NCBI GenBank assembly: GCA_051251645.1 | Contig: JBPOEY010000001.1 | Location: forward strand, 1,116,001 to 1,180,000 | From: Litorimonas sp051251645 | Lineage (GTDB): Bacteria > Pseudomonadota > Alphaproteobacteria > Caulobacterales > Maricaulaceae | Length of the DNA stretch: 64,000 nucleotides | Direction: 5' to 3' | In this document: piece after piece, positions 1-8,620 of the stretch | Layout of the letters: every line of letters begins with the position of its first letter | How positions within the stretch are numbered: the first letter of the stretch is position 1 | The notes under the pieces: model-generated | Seen by the model: the letters and a program-made list of their open reading frames with translations, nothing else | What the model was told of the DNA's origin: nothing | Database searches by the model: none | Made by a program: the position numbers and the translations under genes

Positions 1-1061
1 TTAGCCTGATTGCGGAAAATGAATGCGTAACGAGGGTCCGCTATCAGAGACTGAATACGGCGCTTCAGCCGTTTATAAGGCTGGAGGTTAGATGTGTTCT
101 CTAACTTCCCCATTTCATGGTCGATGAGTTTGACGACATCGCGAATACGGTAAGGCACGGGACTATCGAGCGAAATATGGGTGGCGCGTTGTAGTTCCAT
201 TTCAACATCATCAAGTTTGACCTGAGCACTCGTGTCGCTTCGATTCATGGCCCGATCAAACAGGCGTTTGGCCATCAGGATGACGTCGTTGAGAATTTCT
301 TCTTCCTCGCGGGCCTGATCTTCAATGTCAGACGTCAGCAATTCGACCGTCTCAACAAAATCGAACATCCAAAGTGGGAGGTCGAGTGTTTCGCCCGTAA
401 TCACTTCAGCACGATCGCCAAAGCTTTTCGAATATTCATTATGAGGATCGAAGAGAACAACATGTCCCGCGGGGTTTGCGCCGAGGATGGCTTGTAGAAC
501 GAGCGCAACGGTACAGGACTTACCCGTCCCGGTAGATCCGATGATGGCGAAATGTTTGGATAGCATGTCATCAATGCGGACATTGGCAACAATGGAATTA
601 TCCTGCTGCAACCGACCAATTTCAATACAAGGCGACGTTTCCTTTGAGAAGATGACCTGCAGGTCTGTTGCCGACATGGTGTAAACGGCTTCGCCCAAAA
701 CGGGGAATGTCCGAACGCCGCGATTGAACTTTGTTTCGCGCGTTGTCGCGTTGGTGCTGATTTCACCGAGAATATTCAGAGTGGCGTGACAGCCATCGGC
801 CATACCCTCAGGGTCGGTTGCGCCAATTTTAAGCGATGACACCATCCCCACAACAATCGAATCACGTGTCAGAATTTTTAGCATGGTGCCAATTTGCGCC
901 AGGCTAAGTTTGTTATCGCGGATAACAGACTTATTGATGGAAATGATGGCCTCAGCCGAGCCAACGTTCAGGATACGTCCAATTTCTATCTGTGTGAGCG
1001 GGCGTCGGCTTGCCCCACCGGGAGCCATGGCCTGCTTTAGTCCGTGTTGTTGGGCGTTCAT
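1..1061 (-). CDS. HerA-like P-loop ATPase (DUF87), C-terminus beyond left edge
   Basis: About 353 codons are visible and read without a stop to the left edge, so the C-terminus is missing. An N-terminal barrel-like region of about 130 residues (the HAS-barrel position) is followed by a clear Walker A motif, GSTGTGKS, at residues 175-182, then LFDPHNEY, typical of HerA/FtsK-type motor ATPases (COG0433, DUF87). The family forms hexameric DNA translocases that often work with NurA-type nucleases; no nuclease gene is visible here. I place the start at the ATG at 1061 because AGAGGA lies about 9 nt upstream. The family is clear from sequence; the cellular role is not. Confidence 0.88.
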   Translation of the reverse strand, partial: MNAQQHGLKQAMAPGGASRRPLTQIEIGRILNVGSAEAIISINKSVIRDNKLSLAQIGTMLKILTRDSIVVGMVSSLKIGATDPEGMADGCHATLNILGEISTNATTRETKFNRGVRTFPVLGEAVYTMSATDLQVIFSKETSPCIEIGRLQQDNSIVANVRIDDMLSKHFAIIGSTGTGKSCTVALVLQAILGANPAGHVVLFDPHNEYSKSFGDRAEVITGETLDLPLWMFDFVETVELLTSDIEDQAREEEEILNDVILMAKRLFDRAMNRSDTSAQVKLDDVEMELQRATHISLDSPVPYRIRDVVKLIDHEMGKLENTSNLQPYKRLKRRIQSLIADPRYAFIFRNQA

Positions 1062-1100
1062 AAGGCAGGTCCTCTTTGGACCTACGCTAAGCGTGAGGGA

Positions 1101-1115
1101 TTAAGACGGACTTAC
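1101..1115. promoter_or_regulatory. Near-consensus CtrA half-site pair upstream of the HerA-like gene
   Basis: TTAA-N7-TTAC lies 40 nt ahead of the HerA-like start. It matches seven of eight positions of the CtrA consensus TTAA-N7-TTAA. One mismatch and the frequency of such sites make this only suggestive. Confidence 0.25.
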
Positions 1116-1157
1116 AGTTGAGGCGGGCTGAGAGATTAATTTCTCAGACTTAAGGTC

Positions 1158-1234
<77 letters not shown>

Positions 1235-1281
1235 TTCCAGACGAGGCGGCTCTTAGCCCAATCCTCGCTATGCGCAACCGT

Positions 1282-1749
1282 TTAACTGCCGAAAAATGGA
1301 TGTTGAATCACATCACCGGGTTTGATGCCCAGTTCTAGCGCTCGTCCACCCTTCAATTCGACGACTGAGGCAATCACAGCCTCAGAACTGGCTGAACGAA
1401 GCTTATAGGGTTGGGCCATATGTTCGATTTTGAGAATTTCGCCGTTTGAGCGAACAAACAGGATATCAAGCGGAATAGCGGTATTCTTCATCCAAATCGT
1501 CGCGACCTTGGGCTCAGCAAATTCGAAAATCATGCCGTCATTCTCCCCCATCTCCTCACGCCACATCATCCCGCGGGCTTGTTGGTCGAGTGTTTTCGCT
1601 TCTTCGACCAAAAACTCGTGTGTGCCATTTTCAGCGACAATCGTCAGCGGAGCGGGCGTGCCAAAATCGACGACATCGTCTTGAGCCGTCTGGGCCAGCG
1701 CCGGAGACGAGAGAGCGATAAAGAGAGCAGAAAAAAGAGCACGTTTCAT
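1282..1749 (-). CDS. DUF192 family secreted protein
   Basis: 155 residues. An N-terminal signal peptide (MKRALFSALFIALSSPALAQ) is followed by a DUF192 domain with GMMWRE, IWMKNTAIPLDILF and a closing ELKGG...GIKPGD segment, all typical of this small beta-rich family of unknown function, usually periplasmic in Proteobacteria. The open frame extends upstream to 1812, but that would run into the tRNA-Glu gene. The ATG at 1749 has AGAGGT about 7 nt upstream and starts the signal peptide, so I use it. It sits between two tRNA genes on the same strand. Confidence 0.9.
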   Translation of the reverse strand: MKRALFSALFIALSSPALAQTAQDDVVDFGTPAPLTIVAENGTHEFLVEEAKTLDQQARGMMWREEMGENDGMIFEFAEPKVATIWMKNTAIPLDILFVRSNGEILKIEHMAQPYKLRSASSEAVIASVVELKGGRALELGIKPGDVIQHPFFGS

Positions 1750-1813
1750 GACATGACCTCTAACCCTGCGGGTCGGGACTGTCAGGTAGAAATCGCACTG
1801 GAAGAAAAGCAAC

Positions 1814-1888
1814 TGGCAGTCCCTAGGGGAATCGAACCCCTCTTTCCAGGTTGAAAACCTGGCGTCCTAACCGATAGACGAAGGGACC
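1814..1888 (-). tRNA. tRNA-Glu(UUC)
   Basis: The minus strand folds as a tRNA with acceptor GGTCCCT/AGGGACT (a G-U first pair), D-arm GTCT...GGAC, anticodon stem CCAGG/CCTGG around TTTTCAA (anticodon TTC), T-arm AGGGG/CCCCT, discriminator G and encoded CCA. Confidence 0.96.
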
Positions 1889-1985
1889 ACGCAGTTGCGA
1901 AGCGGCCTATATGAAAGCGGGTCAGGGCTTTCAAGCAAAAAAGGTGCGTCATGGCAGCATAAATTACAGTGCGGACCTTTTACAC

Positions 1986-3740
1986 TCAAACCCACGCTAA
2001 ATCTCGCAGATGAAAATCGGCACTTTCGCGGCCCTGATAGTGATTTCGTTTGATATGCCCGAGCAAATGCACCCGTTTTTCACCAGCATCTAGCAACGCC
2101 TGCCCCAGATCGGTTTCATCGCCTCTGAATAGGATACCCGACACGCGGTCTCCTCCCCTCCCTTCGGCACTGAAGCGGACATGTCCGCCGGACAGAGCTT
2201 TCGCAAACGCGATCCGAACGTCGGAAATGGCGAAAACAGGGCCTGGATTTTGCGGACCGTAAGGCCCGACCGAATCAATGATGTCCAAAAGTGCTAAATC
2301 CACAGCACTCGGGGCGAGGCTGAGATCCACTTTCGACACAGGGGCCGCCCGTGACGCGGCAACGTCTGCTGATAATTCTTCTTCTAGCCAATCTGTCAAT
2401 TCGCCCACTCGCGCGCCATCAACCGTTAGGCCGCCCGCCATGGCATGACCGCCGCCGGACACAAGCAACCCCGCTTTCTTGGCTTTGTTAAAGGCCGAGC
2501 CAAGATCAACCCCCGGGATTGATCGCCCAGAGCCCTTACCGACGCCGGCTTCGTCAATACCAATGACGATAGCGGGGCGTTCGAAACGATCCTTCAATCG
2601 GCCCGCGACAATACCAATTACGCCAGCATGCCATCCGTCCATCGCAGCGATAATAATCGCGCGATTATCTTGGCGTTCGGCCTGCTCTGTCGCGGCGCGT
2701 AACATATCATCCTGCATGGCGCGCCGTTCGCGGTTCAAACGGTCTAATTCATACGCATGGGCCGTCGCGATCGCGGGATCATCGGTCGAGAGCAATTCAG
2801 CGCCCATTTCGGATCGCCCGATACGGCCTCCAGCATTAATCCTTGGCCCTAAAACAAACCCGGAATGATAGGTTGTGAAGGGCGGTGTCGCTTTCGCGAC
2901 TGCTGCGAGGGCATTAAGCCCCGCAAGACGCTGCCGATCCATGACTTTCATCCCTTGTCGCACCAAGGTCCGGTTCAGACCAATCATTGGGACAACGTCA
3001 CAGACGGTCCCCAGCCCTGCCAGGCCGAGCAATTCGCGAATATCGAGGGTTGGTGTCATCCCACGCTGTTTGGCCGCGCGGTTAAGCGCGACAACGAGCA
3101 TAAAGGTCACGCCGGCCGCGGCCAGATGTCCCAGTCCGCTGTCATCATCCGGACGGTTCGGATTAACGATCGCCTCGGCGGGTGGAAGCCCGTCCATCAA
3201 ATGGTGGTCAATGACAATCACGGGTAGGTTTAACGCTGCAGCGCCCTCTAAGGCTTCATGCGCGGCAGCCCCGCAATCCAGTGTTACAACGAGGTCAACG
3301 CCCTCACCTTTAAGTTTTTCAAAGGCTTCACGGGATGGGCCGTAACCATCCCGAATTCTATCTGGGACGTGCAAGCCAAAATCATAGCCAAGGCCACGAC
3401 CCCAACGGATCATTTGTGCCGCCGACGTCCCGCCATCAACATCATAGTCAGAGAACAGCGTTATCCTGCGTCCGGCCTCAATCCCATCGAGTATAAGCCG
3501 CGCAGCCTTGTCCATGTCCGTCAAGACGGATGGGTCAGGCAGGTCTGTCTTCAGGGTTGGATTCAGATATTGCGCCGCATCTTCACCCGCCACGCCGCGC
3601 CCCGCTAGCAAAGCAGAGCGGACACGTTCGAGACCTGACGTTTGTTGAACAGCGGTTATCGCTGTATCATCAGCCCGCGCGATCCATTTTCGACCCAACA
3701 GGGACTGTTCAACACCCAATAAGGCGGAGGTTTCGCTCAT
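1986..3740 (-). CDS. recJ: Single-stranded-DNA-specific exonuclease RecJ
   Basis: 584 residues, the normal length. It degrades single-stranded DNA 5' to 3' in RecF-pathway recombination and mismatch repair. The DHH-family metal motifs are present: FSDYDVDG at about residues 96-103, TLDCG near 154-158 and DHH at 178-180, with the C-terminal DHHA1 signature SGGGHAMAGG followed by an OB-like tail. The start overlaps the glpX stop by 4 nt (ATGA), so the two are probably translationally coupled; glpX-recJ is a common alphaproteobacterial pair. Identification is secure. Confidence 0.97.
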   Translation of the reverse strand: MSETSALLGVEQSLLGRKWIARADDTAITAVQQTSGLERVRSALLAGRGVAGEDAAQYLNPTLKTDLPDPSVLTDMDKAARLILDGIEAGRRITLFSDYDVDGGTSAAQMIRWGRGLGYDFGLHVPDRIRDGYGPSREAFEKLKGEGVDLVVTLDCGAAAHEALEGAAALNLPVIVIDHHLMDGLPPAEAIVNPNRPDDDSGLGHLAAAGVTFMLVVALNRAAKQRGMTPTLDIRELLGLAGLGTVCDVVPMIGLNRTLVRQGMKVMDRQRLAGLNALAAVAKATPPFTTYHSGFVLGPRINAGGRIGRSEMGAELLSTDDPAIATAHAYELDRLNRERRAMQDDMLRAATEQAERQDNRAIIIAAMDGWHAGVIGIVAGRLKDRFERPAIVIGIDEAGVGKGSGRSIPGVDLGSAFNKAKKAGLLVSGGGHAMAGGLTVDGARVGELTDWLEEELSADVAASRAAPVSKVDLSLAPSAVDLALLDIIDSVGPYGPQNPGPVFAISDVRIAFAKALSGGHVRFSAEGRGGDRVSGILFRGDETDLGQALLDAGEKRVHLLGHIKRNHYQGRESADFHLRDLAWV

Positions 3741-4699
3741 CCGGCTTTGTAAGGACGTGATGACCGAAGGCGCTGTACAGCATTATCGACAGAATTCATG
3801 ACGAGCGTGTGGGTATGGACGCGGCCTTCTTTGACCTTCACCCCGTCAAGCAATGATCCTTGCGTCACCCCGGTTGCCGAGAAGATTGTCGGACCTGAAG
3901 CAAGACCTGCCAAATCGTATGTCTTATCCAAATCATCAATGCCGACGCGACGCGCGCGGCCAATTTCGTCATCATTACGGAAGTGCAGACGACCTTGCAT
4001 CTGTCCGCCAATGCACCGTAACGCAGCAGCGGCAAGAACGCCCTCAGGCGCTCCGCCTTGACCGATATACATATCTGTTTGTGTGTCCGGGTCAGTGGTG
4101 GCGATAACGCCTTGCACGTCGCCATCTGTGATCAGGCGGACCCGCGCATTAATGTCGCGCAAGCTCGTGATGATATCGGCGTGACGCGAGCGATCCAGCA
4201 CACACACGGTGATGTCAGATGGCTTAACGCCTTTGGCCGCTGCCAAGCGTTTGACATTGTCAGCGGCACTGTCGTTCAAATCAATGATATCTGCGTCATA
4301 ACCGGGTCCAACGGCAATCTTGTCCATATAGACATCTGGCGCGAACAGCAGCCCACCGCGCGGCGCAAAGGCCATCACGGCCAAGGCATTAGCCATCGCT
4401 TTCGCGGTCAGTGTTGTGCCTTCGAGTGGGTCCAGCGCAATATCAATCTCAGGTCCCTGCCCGGTGCCGACTTCTTCCCCAATATAGAGCATCGGCGCTT
4501 CGTCACGTTCTCCCTCCCCGATGACAATACGGCCGCGAATGTCGAGCGCATTAAGGCCCGTCCGCATGGCATCGACGGCTTTTTGATCCGCCGCTTTTTC
4601 ACGGCCTAGACCGACCATTTCAGACGCAGCAATGGCGGCTTGTTCTGTGACCAAAGCCGCTTGCACGGCTAAGCTTGCATTGAATCGTAGCTTCGTCAT
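3737..4699 (-). CDS. glpX: Class II fructose-1,6-bisphosphatase GlpX
   Basis: 320 residues. It hydrolyses fructose-1,6-bisphosphate to fructose-6-phosphate in gluconeogenesis, using divalent metal. Class II marks are visible: GEGERDEAPMLYIGE, DPLEGTTLTAKAMANA and GGAPEGVLAAAALRC. It lies downstream of an AlaC-like aminotransferase (gap about 40 nt) and overlaps recJ by 4 nt. In many Alphaproteobacteria a homoserine dehydrogenase gene lies just upstream of glpX; here that position is empty. Confidence 0.97.
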   Translation of the reverse strand: MTKLRFNASLAVQAALVTEQAAIAASEMVGLGREKAADQKAVDAMRTGLNALDIRGRIVIGEGERDEAPMLYIGEEVGTGQGPEIDIALDPLEGTTLTAKAMANALAVMAFAPRGGLLFAPDVYMDKIAVGPGYDADIIDLNDSAADNVKRLAAAKGVKPSDITVCVLDRSRHADIITSLRDINARVRLITDGDVQGVIATTDPDTQTDMYIGQGGAPEGVLAAAALRCIGGQMQGRLHFRNDDEIGRARRVGIDDLDKTYDLAGLASGPTIFSATGVTQGSLLDGVKVKEGRVHTHTLVMNSVDNAVQRLRSSRPYKAG

Positions 4700-4741
4700 T
4701 ATTATTCCTTGGAATTTATAGGGGGTCGCGCGCGGTTCATT

Positions 4742-5968
4742 TCACTCAGCCGCTATAGCACTATCGCGTAGCATCATCTGTTTTATATTTCGCGCGGCTT
4801 GCCGGATACGCTGTTCGTTTTCAACTAGGGCAATCCGCACAAAACCTTCGCCATGGTCGCCAAATCCATTGCCGGGCGATACGGCGACAGAGGCATTTTT
4901 CATCAAATATTTCGAAAACTTGAGGGAGCCCATCTCCTTGTAAGCGTCCGGTAGCGGAGCCCACGCAAACATAGAGGCGTCAGGCGAAGGAATATTATCC
5001 CAACCCGCGCGCGCAAAACTATCGATCATGACATCACGTCGGGCACGATAAATCGCTCGCGCATGTTCGACGCAATCTTGTGGCCCATCCAACGCCGCGC
5101 AGGCAGCCACTTGAATGGGCGTAAAGGCACCGTAATCCAAATAGGATTTAACCCGCGTCAAAGCGACAATCAGTTTCTCATGTCCAACCACGAAGCCCAT
5201 TCGCCACCCGGCCATTGAGTAGGTTTTGGACAAGGATATCGTTTCGACGGCGAGAATTTCATGGGCGCCTGACACTTCAAAAATTGATTGCGGAGGTTCG
5301 CCAAAATAGATTTCTGAATAAGCTAAGTCAGATAAGATGATGATATCATTCGCTTTAGCAATCGCGACAATTTCCTCATAGAAGGATAAATCGCACGTCA
5401 TACCTGTTGGATTAGACGGAAAACAAACGACAATCGCGAGCGGAGGGTTTTCGTCTTCTGCCAACGCCTTTTTCACGCCAGCCAGATATTCATCCGCGGT
5501 AATCGCTGGAATACCCTTGATCGTCGCACCGGCGATAACGAAGCCATAGGCATGCAGCGGGTATGATGGGTCAGGGGCATAAATCACATCGCCTGGCGCT
5601 GTGATCGCTTGCGCCAGATTAGCGAACCCTTCTTTTGACCCCATCGTGGCAATGACTTGCGTGTCCGAGTCTAGCTCTACGCCGAAGCGGCGATCATAAT
5701 ATCGCGCGCAGGCCTGCCGAAGCCCCTTTATCCCGCGAGACGCTGAATAGCCCGTAACCCCCGGTTTCTGGACAGTTTCAATCAGCTTATCGATGACATG
5801 CTGGGGCGTCGGAAGGTCGGGATTACCGAATCCGAAATCAATAATATCCTGACCGTCGGCGCGAAGTTCCGCCTTTAATTTATTGACCTCCGCAAACACA
5901 TAAGGTGGCAATCGCTGTATGCGGTAGAATTCGTCTCTGAAGGTCTTGTCGGGAATGGGCCAATTCAT
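4742..5968 (-). CDS. alaC: PLP-dependent class I/II aminotransferase, AlaC-like
   Basis: 408 residues, strikingly close to E. coli AlaC (glutamate-pyruvate aminotransferase) and to the broad LL-DAP-aminotransferase-like family. Fold-type I marks: GFGNPDLPTP, ATMGSKEGFANLA, CFPSNPTGM, the aspartate in LSDLAYSEIYF, the PLP lysine in SLSKTYSMAGWRMGF, and the carboxylate-binding arginine in GFVRIAL. It probably makes alanine from pyruvate and glutamate, but the substrate cannot be fixed from sequence and annotations as LL-diaminopimelate aminotransferase also occur. Its start overlaps the stop of an upstream lipoprotein gene by 4 nt, and glpX follows. Confidence 0.88.
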   Translation of the reverse strand: MNWPIPDKTFRDEFYRIQRLPPYVFAEVNKLKAELRADGQDIIDFGFGNPDLPTPQHVIDKLIETVQKPGVTGYSASRGIKGLRQACARYYDRRFGVELDSDTQVIATMGSKEGFANLAQAITAPGDVIYAPDPSYPLHAYGFVIAGATIKGIPAITADEYLAGVKKALAEDENPPLAIVVCFPSNPTGMTCDLSFYEEIVAIAKANDIIILSDLAYSEIYFGEPPQSIFEVSGAHEILAVETISLSKTYSMAGWRMGFVVGHEKLIVALTRVKSYLDYGAFTPIQVAACAALDGPQDCVEHARAIYRARRDVMIDSFARAGWDNIPSPDASMFAWAPLPDAYKEMGSLKFSKYLMKNASVAVSPGNGFGDHGEGFVRIALVENEQRIRQAARNIKQMMLRDSAIAAE

Positions 5969-6306
5969 GACGGGTCGTCTTTTTTGTAAGCTTCAGCCGC
6001 CTCCTGTGCCGCCTCAAACTGACGGTCAAACTCCTCTGGGCTTAAGGCTGGTTCGAGGTCTGGCACGTCAACTTCGTCATAGAGGCCTTGCATTTCGCGC
6101 GCTGATTCGTCCCACTGGGCCGCAGTTCGGACATCATTAGGAATGTCTGGCACTTCGTCCATGCTTGCAAAGTCTGGATCAAGGGCCGAAATTTCGTCAT
6201 TGAAATCTGACTGCCCCATGAAATCAATATCAGGCAAATCAACTGAGGCGCAGGCCGATAGGACCGATGCTGCAAGAATGGCAAGGGCTGTGTGTCGTGT
6301 GAACAT
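5965..6306 (-). CDS. Small predicted lipoprotein, acidic
   Basis: 113 residues from the ATG at 6306. A short signal sequence ends in a lipobox (VLSAC), so the mature protein should be anchored to a membrane through its first cysteine. The rest is acidic and rich in Asp, Glu and Ala, with no family I recognise. An upstream ATG at 6324 adds six residues but lies inside a perfect hairpin; the 6306 start has ACGGA about 6 nt upstream. It overlaps the aminotransferase by 4 nt, so the two are probably co-translated although no shared function is evident. Confidence 0.75.
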   Translation of the reverse strand: MFTRHTALAILAASVLSACASVDLPDIDFMGQSDFNDEISALDPDFASMDEVPDIPNDVRTAAQWDESAREMQGLYDEVDVPDLEPALSPEEFDRQFEAAQEAAEAYKKDDPS

Positions 6307-6314
6307 AGTCAATC

Positions 6315-6336
6315 CGTAGCGCATTTGAGCGCTACG
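6315..6336. other. Perfect 8-bp hairpin ahead of the lipoprotein gene
   Basis: CGTAGCGC, a 6-nt loop (ATTTGA on the plus strand) and GCGCTACG form a perfect inverted repeat in the 73-nt gap between argC and the lipoprotein gene. There is no T-run after it on the minus strand, so it is not a standard terminator. Its edge lies 9 nt from the chosen start and it covers the alternative upstream ATG. Confidence 0.5.
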
Positions 6337-6379
6337 TCATATGAAACTTTGCTGATGTAGCGGCAAACTTGTGATGAGA

Positions 6380-7414
6380 TTAGGGAAAGAGAGCCGTCAA
6401 TTCCAAACCAAGCGTCTCATCCCACCCTTGGGTGAGATTATAGTTTTGAATGGCTTGTCCACTTGAGCCCTTGGTGAGGTTATCGATCACAGACAGAATA
6501 ATCGCCCGACCCGGCACGCGGTCCGCGCAGACCGCGATTCGGGCTTGATTGGACCCCCGGACATGACGCGTTTGTGGAATTTCTCCTGCTACCAAAACAT
6601 GAACGAATGGATCGTCCGTATAACGGTCCGTGTAAACCGACCGAAGTTGATCAACCGATATACCGTCTGATAATTCGACATAACAACTCGCGATCATACC
6701 GCGGTTCATCGGCATAAGATGCGGGGTGAAACTGATCGGTGATCCGTGGCCGAAACGGGACAATTCTTGTTCCATTTCAGGGGCATGGCGATGATTTCCA
6801 ACAGCATAAGCATGCGCCCCATCAGACACTTCTGAAAAATGAAGACCGAGCGTTGCTTTGCGTCCGGCCCCCGTCACGCCCGTCTTGGCGTCGATGATAA
6901 TCGTATTTTTTGTGAATGCGCCGACTTCCACACCGGGTAATAAAGCCAGCAGAGAGCACGTTGGGAAACAGCCTGGACAGGCAACAAGGCGCGCACCGCG
7001 GAGGCTGTGGCGGGCAAATTCTGCAAGCCCATAGACGCGATTATCAAGCAGTTGCGGCTGGCTATGCGGGGCACCGTAAACTTGCTCAAATTGCGCCGGA
7101 TTCGAGAGACGGAAATCAGCGGACACATCAATAACCGTTTCGACATGATTGAGCGCCTTCGCGATCGCCACCTGCCCGGTTGAATGGGGCAAACAGGAAA
7201 AAACAACGTCGATTTCTGACAGATCAATCGTATCGATCAATTGTGTTTGCGGTAAATCTTGGCCTACGAAGTTGGCGAACACATCGCCGTAATCTTCATC
7301 CGCGCGACGATTAGCGGATAGCGCTTTAATCCGAATTTTAGGGTGTGACAGCAGTAAGCGGACCGCTTCTGCGCCCGTGTATCCGCTCGCCCCAAAAATC
7401 GCCGCGTTCTTCAT
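6380..7414 (-). CDS. argC: N-acetyl-gamma-glutamyl-phosphate reductase
   Basis: 344 residues, type 1 ArgC. It reduces N-acetylglutamyl phosphate to the semialdehyde with NADPH, the third step of arginine synthesis. Visible: the dinucleotide-binding N-terminus GASGYTGAEAVRLLLSHP, the catalytic cysteine in ACPGCFPT, and the HLMPMNRGM segment of the second domain. It follows rpsI on the same strand, but a terminator separates them, so argC probably has its own promoter in the 7415-7440 gap. Confidence 0.97.
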   Translation of the reverse strand: MKNAAIFGASGYTGAEAVRLLLSHPKIRIKALSANRRADEDYGDVFANFVGQDLPQTQLIDTIDLSEIDVVFSCLPHSTGQVAIAKALNHVETVIDVSADFRLSNPAQFEQVYGAPHSQPQLLDNRVYGLAEFARHSLRGARLVACPGCFPTCSLLALLPGVEVGAFTKNTIIIDAKTGVTGAGRKATLGLHFSEVSDGAHAYAVGNHRHAPEMEQELSRFGHGSPISFTPHLMPMNRGMIASCYVELSDGISVDQLRSVYTDRYTDDPFVHVLVAGEIPQTRHVRGSNQARIAVCADRVPGRAIILSVIDNLTKGSSGQAIQNYNLTQGWDETLGLELTALFP

Positions 7415-7440
7415 GTCGACACCCTAACAAAACTGCCCAA

Positions 7441-7472
7441 TAAAAAAGGCGCCTCGGTTACCCAAAGCGCCT
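7441..7472 (-). terminator. Intrinsic terminator after rpsI
   Basis: On the minus strand, AGGCGC and GCGCCT (7467-7472 and 7447-7452) enclose a 14-nt loop and are followed by six T residues. It lies 30 nt past the rpsI stop and before argC. Confidence 0.75.
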
Positions 7473-7502
7473 CTAAAATAAACCGTAATGGTTTGTATTT
7501 GT

Positions 7503-8006
7503 TTAGCGTTTCGAGAACTGGAAGCTCTTACGGGCTTTCGCCTTACCGTATTTCTTACGCTCAACAACACGCGAGTCACGGGTGATGAAGCCAGCTGCTT
7601 TCAGTGGAGCGCGAAGGATCGGCTCATAATAGGTCAACGCTTTAGTGATACCGTGACGGATCGCACCGGCTTGACCGGACAGGCCGCCGCCTTTGACGGT
7701 TGCCATGACGTCATAGCTGTCAACGCGGTCAGCAACTTGGAACGTCTGCGCAATGATGAGGCGCAGAACGGGACGCGCGAAGTAAACTTCCTGATCGCGG
7801 CCATTAACGATGATCTTGCCAGAACCGGGCTTAATCCAAACGCGCGCAATGGAGTTTTTCCGTTTGCCAGTCGCATATGAACGACCGAGGTCGTCAATCT
7901 TTGGATCGGGAAGTGGCGTATCCATGGCGGCTTCAGCGCCCTGGTCTTCCATAGCGGCTTTAAGGTCTTCGAGGCTCGTCGCGACGACTGTATCTTGGTC
8001 AGTCAT
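7503..8006 (-). CDS. rpsI: 30S ribosomal protein S9
   Basis: 167 residues. The conserved S9 core runs from SYATGKRKNSIARVWIKPG to the basic C-terminal tail ending in FQFSKR, which reaches the P-site tRNA in the ribosome. An acidic N-terminal extension of about 37 residues precedes the core, as often in Alphaproteobacteria. It starts 3 nt after the rplM stop, so rplM-rpsI form the standard operon, closed by the terminator near 7450. Confidence 0.98.
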   Translation of the reverse strand: MTDQDTVVATSLEDLKAAMEDQGAEAAMDTPLPDPKIDDLGRSYATGKRKNSIARVWIKPGSGKIIVNGRDQEVYFARPVLRLIIAQTFQVADRVDSYDVMATVKGGGLSGQAGAIRHGITKALTYYEPILRAPLKAAGFITRDSRVVERKKYGKAKARKSFQFSKR

Positions 8007-8009
8007 GAT

Positions 8010-8480
8010 CTATGCTCCCTTGACGTTTTTGCGGTTAGCAGATTTGAAATCTACCGTGACGGGGTTTTGTGCAGAATGCGGATGCTCAGACCCAGCATAA
8101 ACACGTAAGTTAGAGAGTTGCTGACGCGCCAGTGGAGACTCTTTCGGCAGCATACGCTGTACGGCCTTACGCATGACACGATCTGGGAAACGACCTGACA
8201 AGATTTTGGCAGGCGTTGTTTCTTTCAAGCCACCCGGGTGACCCGTGTGACGATAATAGATTTTGTCTGTGAGCTTTTTGCCTGTGAACTTCACCTTGTC
8301 AGCGTTAATGATGACGACATTGTCACCACAATCGATGTGAGGCGTATAATCAGGGCGATGCTTGCCGCGCAGGCGCATGGCAACGAAAGACGCGAGGCGA
8401 CCAACAACGGCGTCCTCTGCATCCACGACGATCCAGGTCTTTTCGACCTCGGCCGTCTTGAGAAACTTAGTGGTTTTCAT
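8010..8480 (-). CDS. rplM: 50S ribosomal protein L13
   Basis: 156 residues, full-length L13: KTWIVVDAEDAVVGRLAS, GKHRPDYTPHIDCGDNVVIINADKV and YRHTGHPGG are family signatures. L13 is an early-assembly protein of the large subunit. It is the first gene of the rplM-rpsI operon. A GAGGAC Shine-Dalgarno lies 6-7 nt ahead of the ATG, and a leader hairpin with a U-rich tail sits just upstream. Confidence 0.98.
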   Translation of the reverse strand: MKTTKFLKTAEVEKTWIVVDAEDAVVGRLASFVAMRLRGKHRPDYTPHIDCGDNVVIINADKVKFTGKKLTDKIYYRHTGHPGGLKETTPAKILSGRFPDRVMRKAVQRMLPKESPLARQQLSNLRVYAGSEHPHSAQNPVTVDFKSANRKNVKGA

Positions 8481-8491
8481 GTCTGTCCTCG

Positions 8492-8524
8492 AAAAATACG
8501 AAAGGCCCGCAACAGGGGCGGACC
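8492..8524 (-). promoter_or_regulatory. rplM leader hairpin with U-rich tail
   Basis: On the minus strand GGTCCGC and GCGGGCC (8518-8524 and 8504-8510) form a 7-bp stem with a 7-nt loop, followed by TTTCGTATTTTT and then the rplM ribosome-binding site. The shape is that of a weak terminator or attenuator placed inside a leader. Ribosomal-protein leaders of this kind often bind the encoded protein; that role is inferred here. Confidence 0.45.
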
Positions 8525-8620
8525 TACGAATTAGGTTGAGCGCCCACTACGGGGGAGCAGTAGGAGGGTCAAGACTCAATATCAGAATGACAGGCTATTT
8601 TATCGTTATAAAACAATGCC

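Noticed and set aside
4058..4609. 183-residue plus-strand frame antisense to glpX
   Set aside because: Mirror of a conserved enzyme gene; no ribosome-binding site and no recognisable domain.
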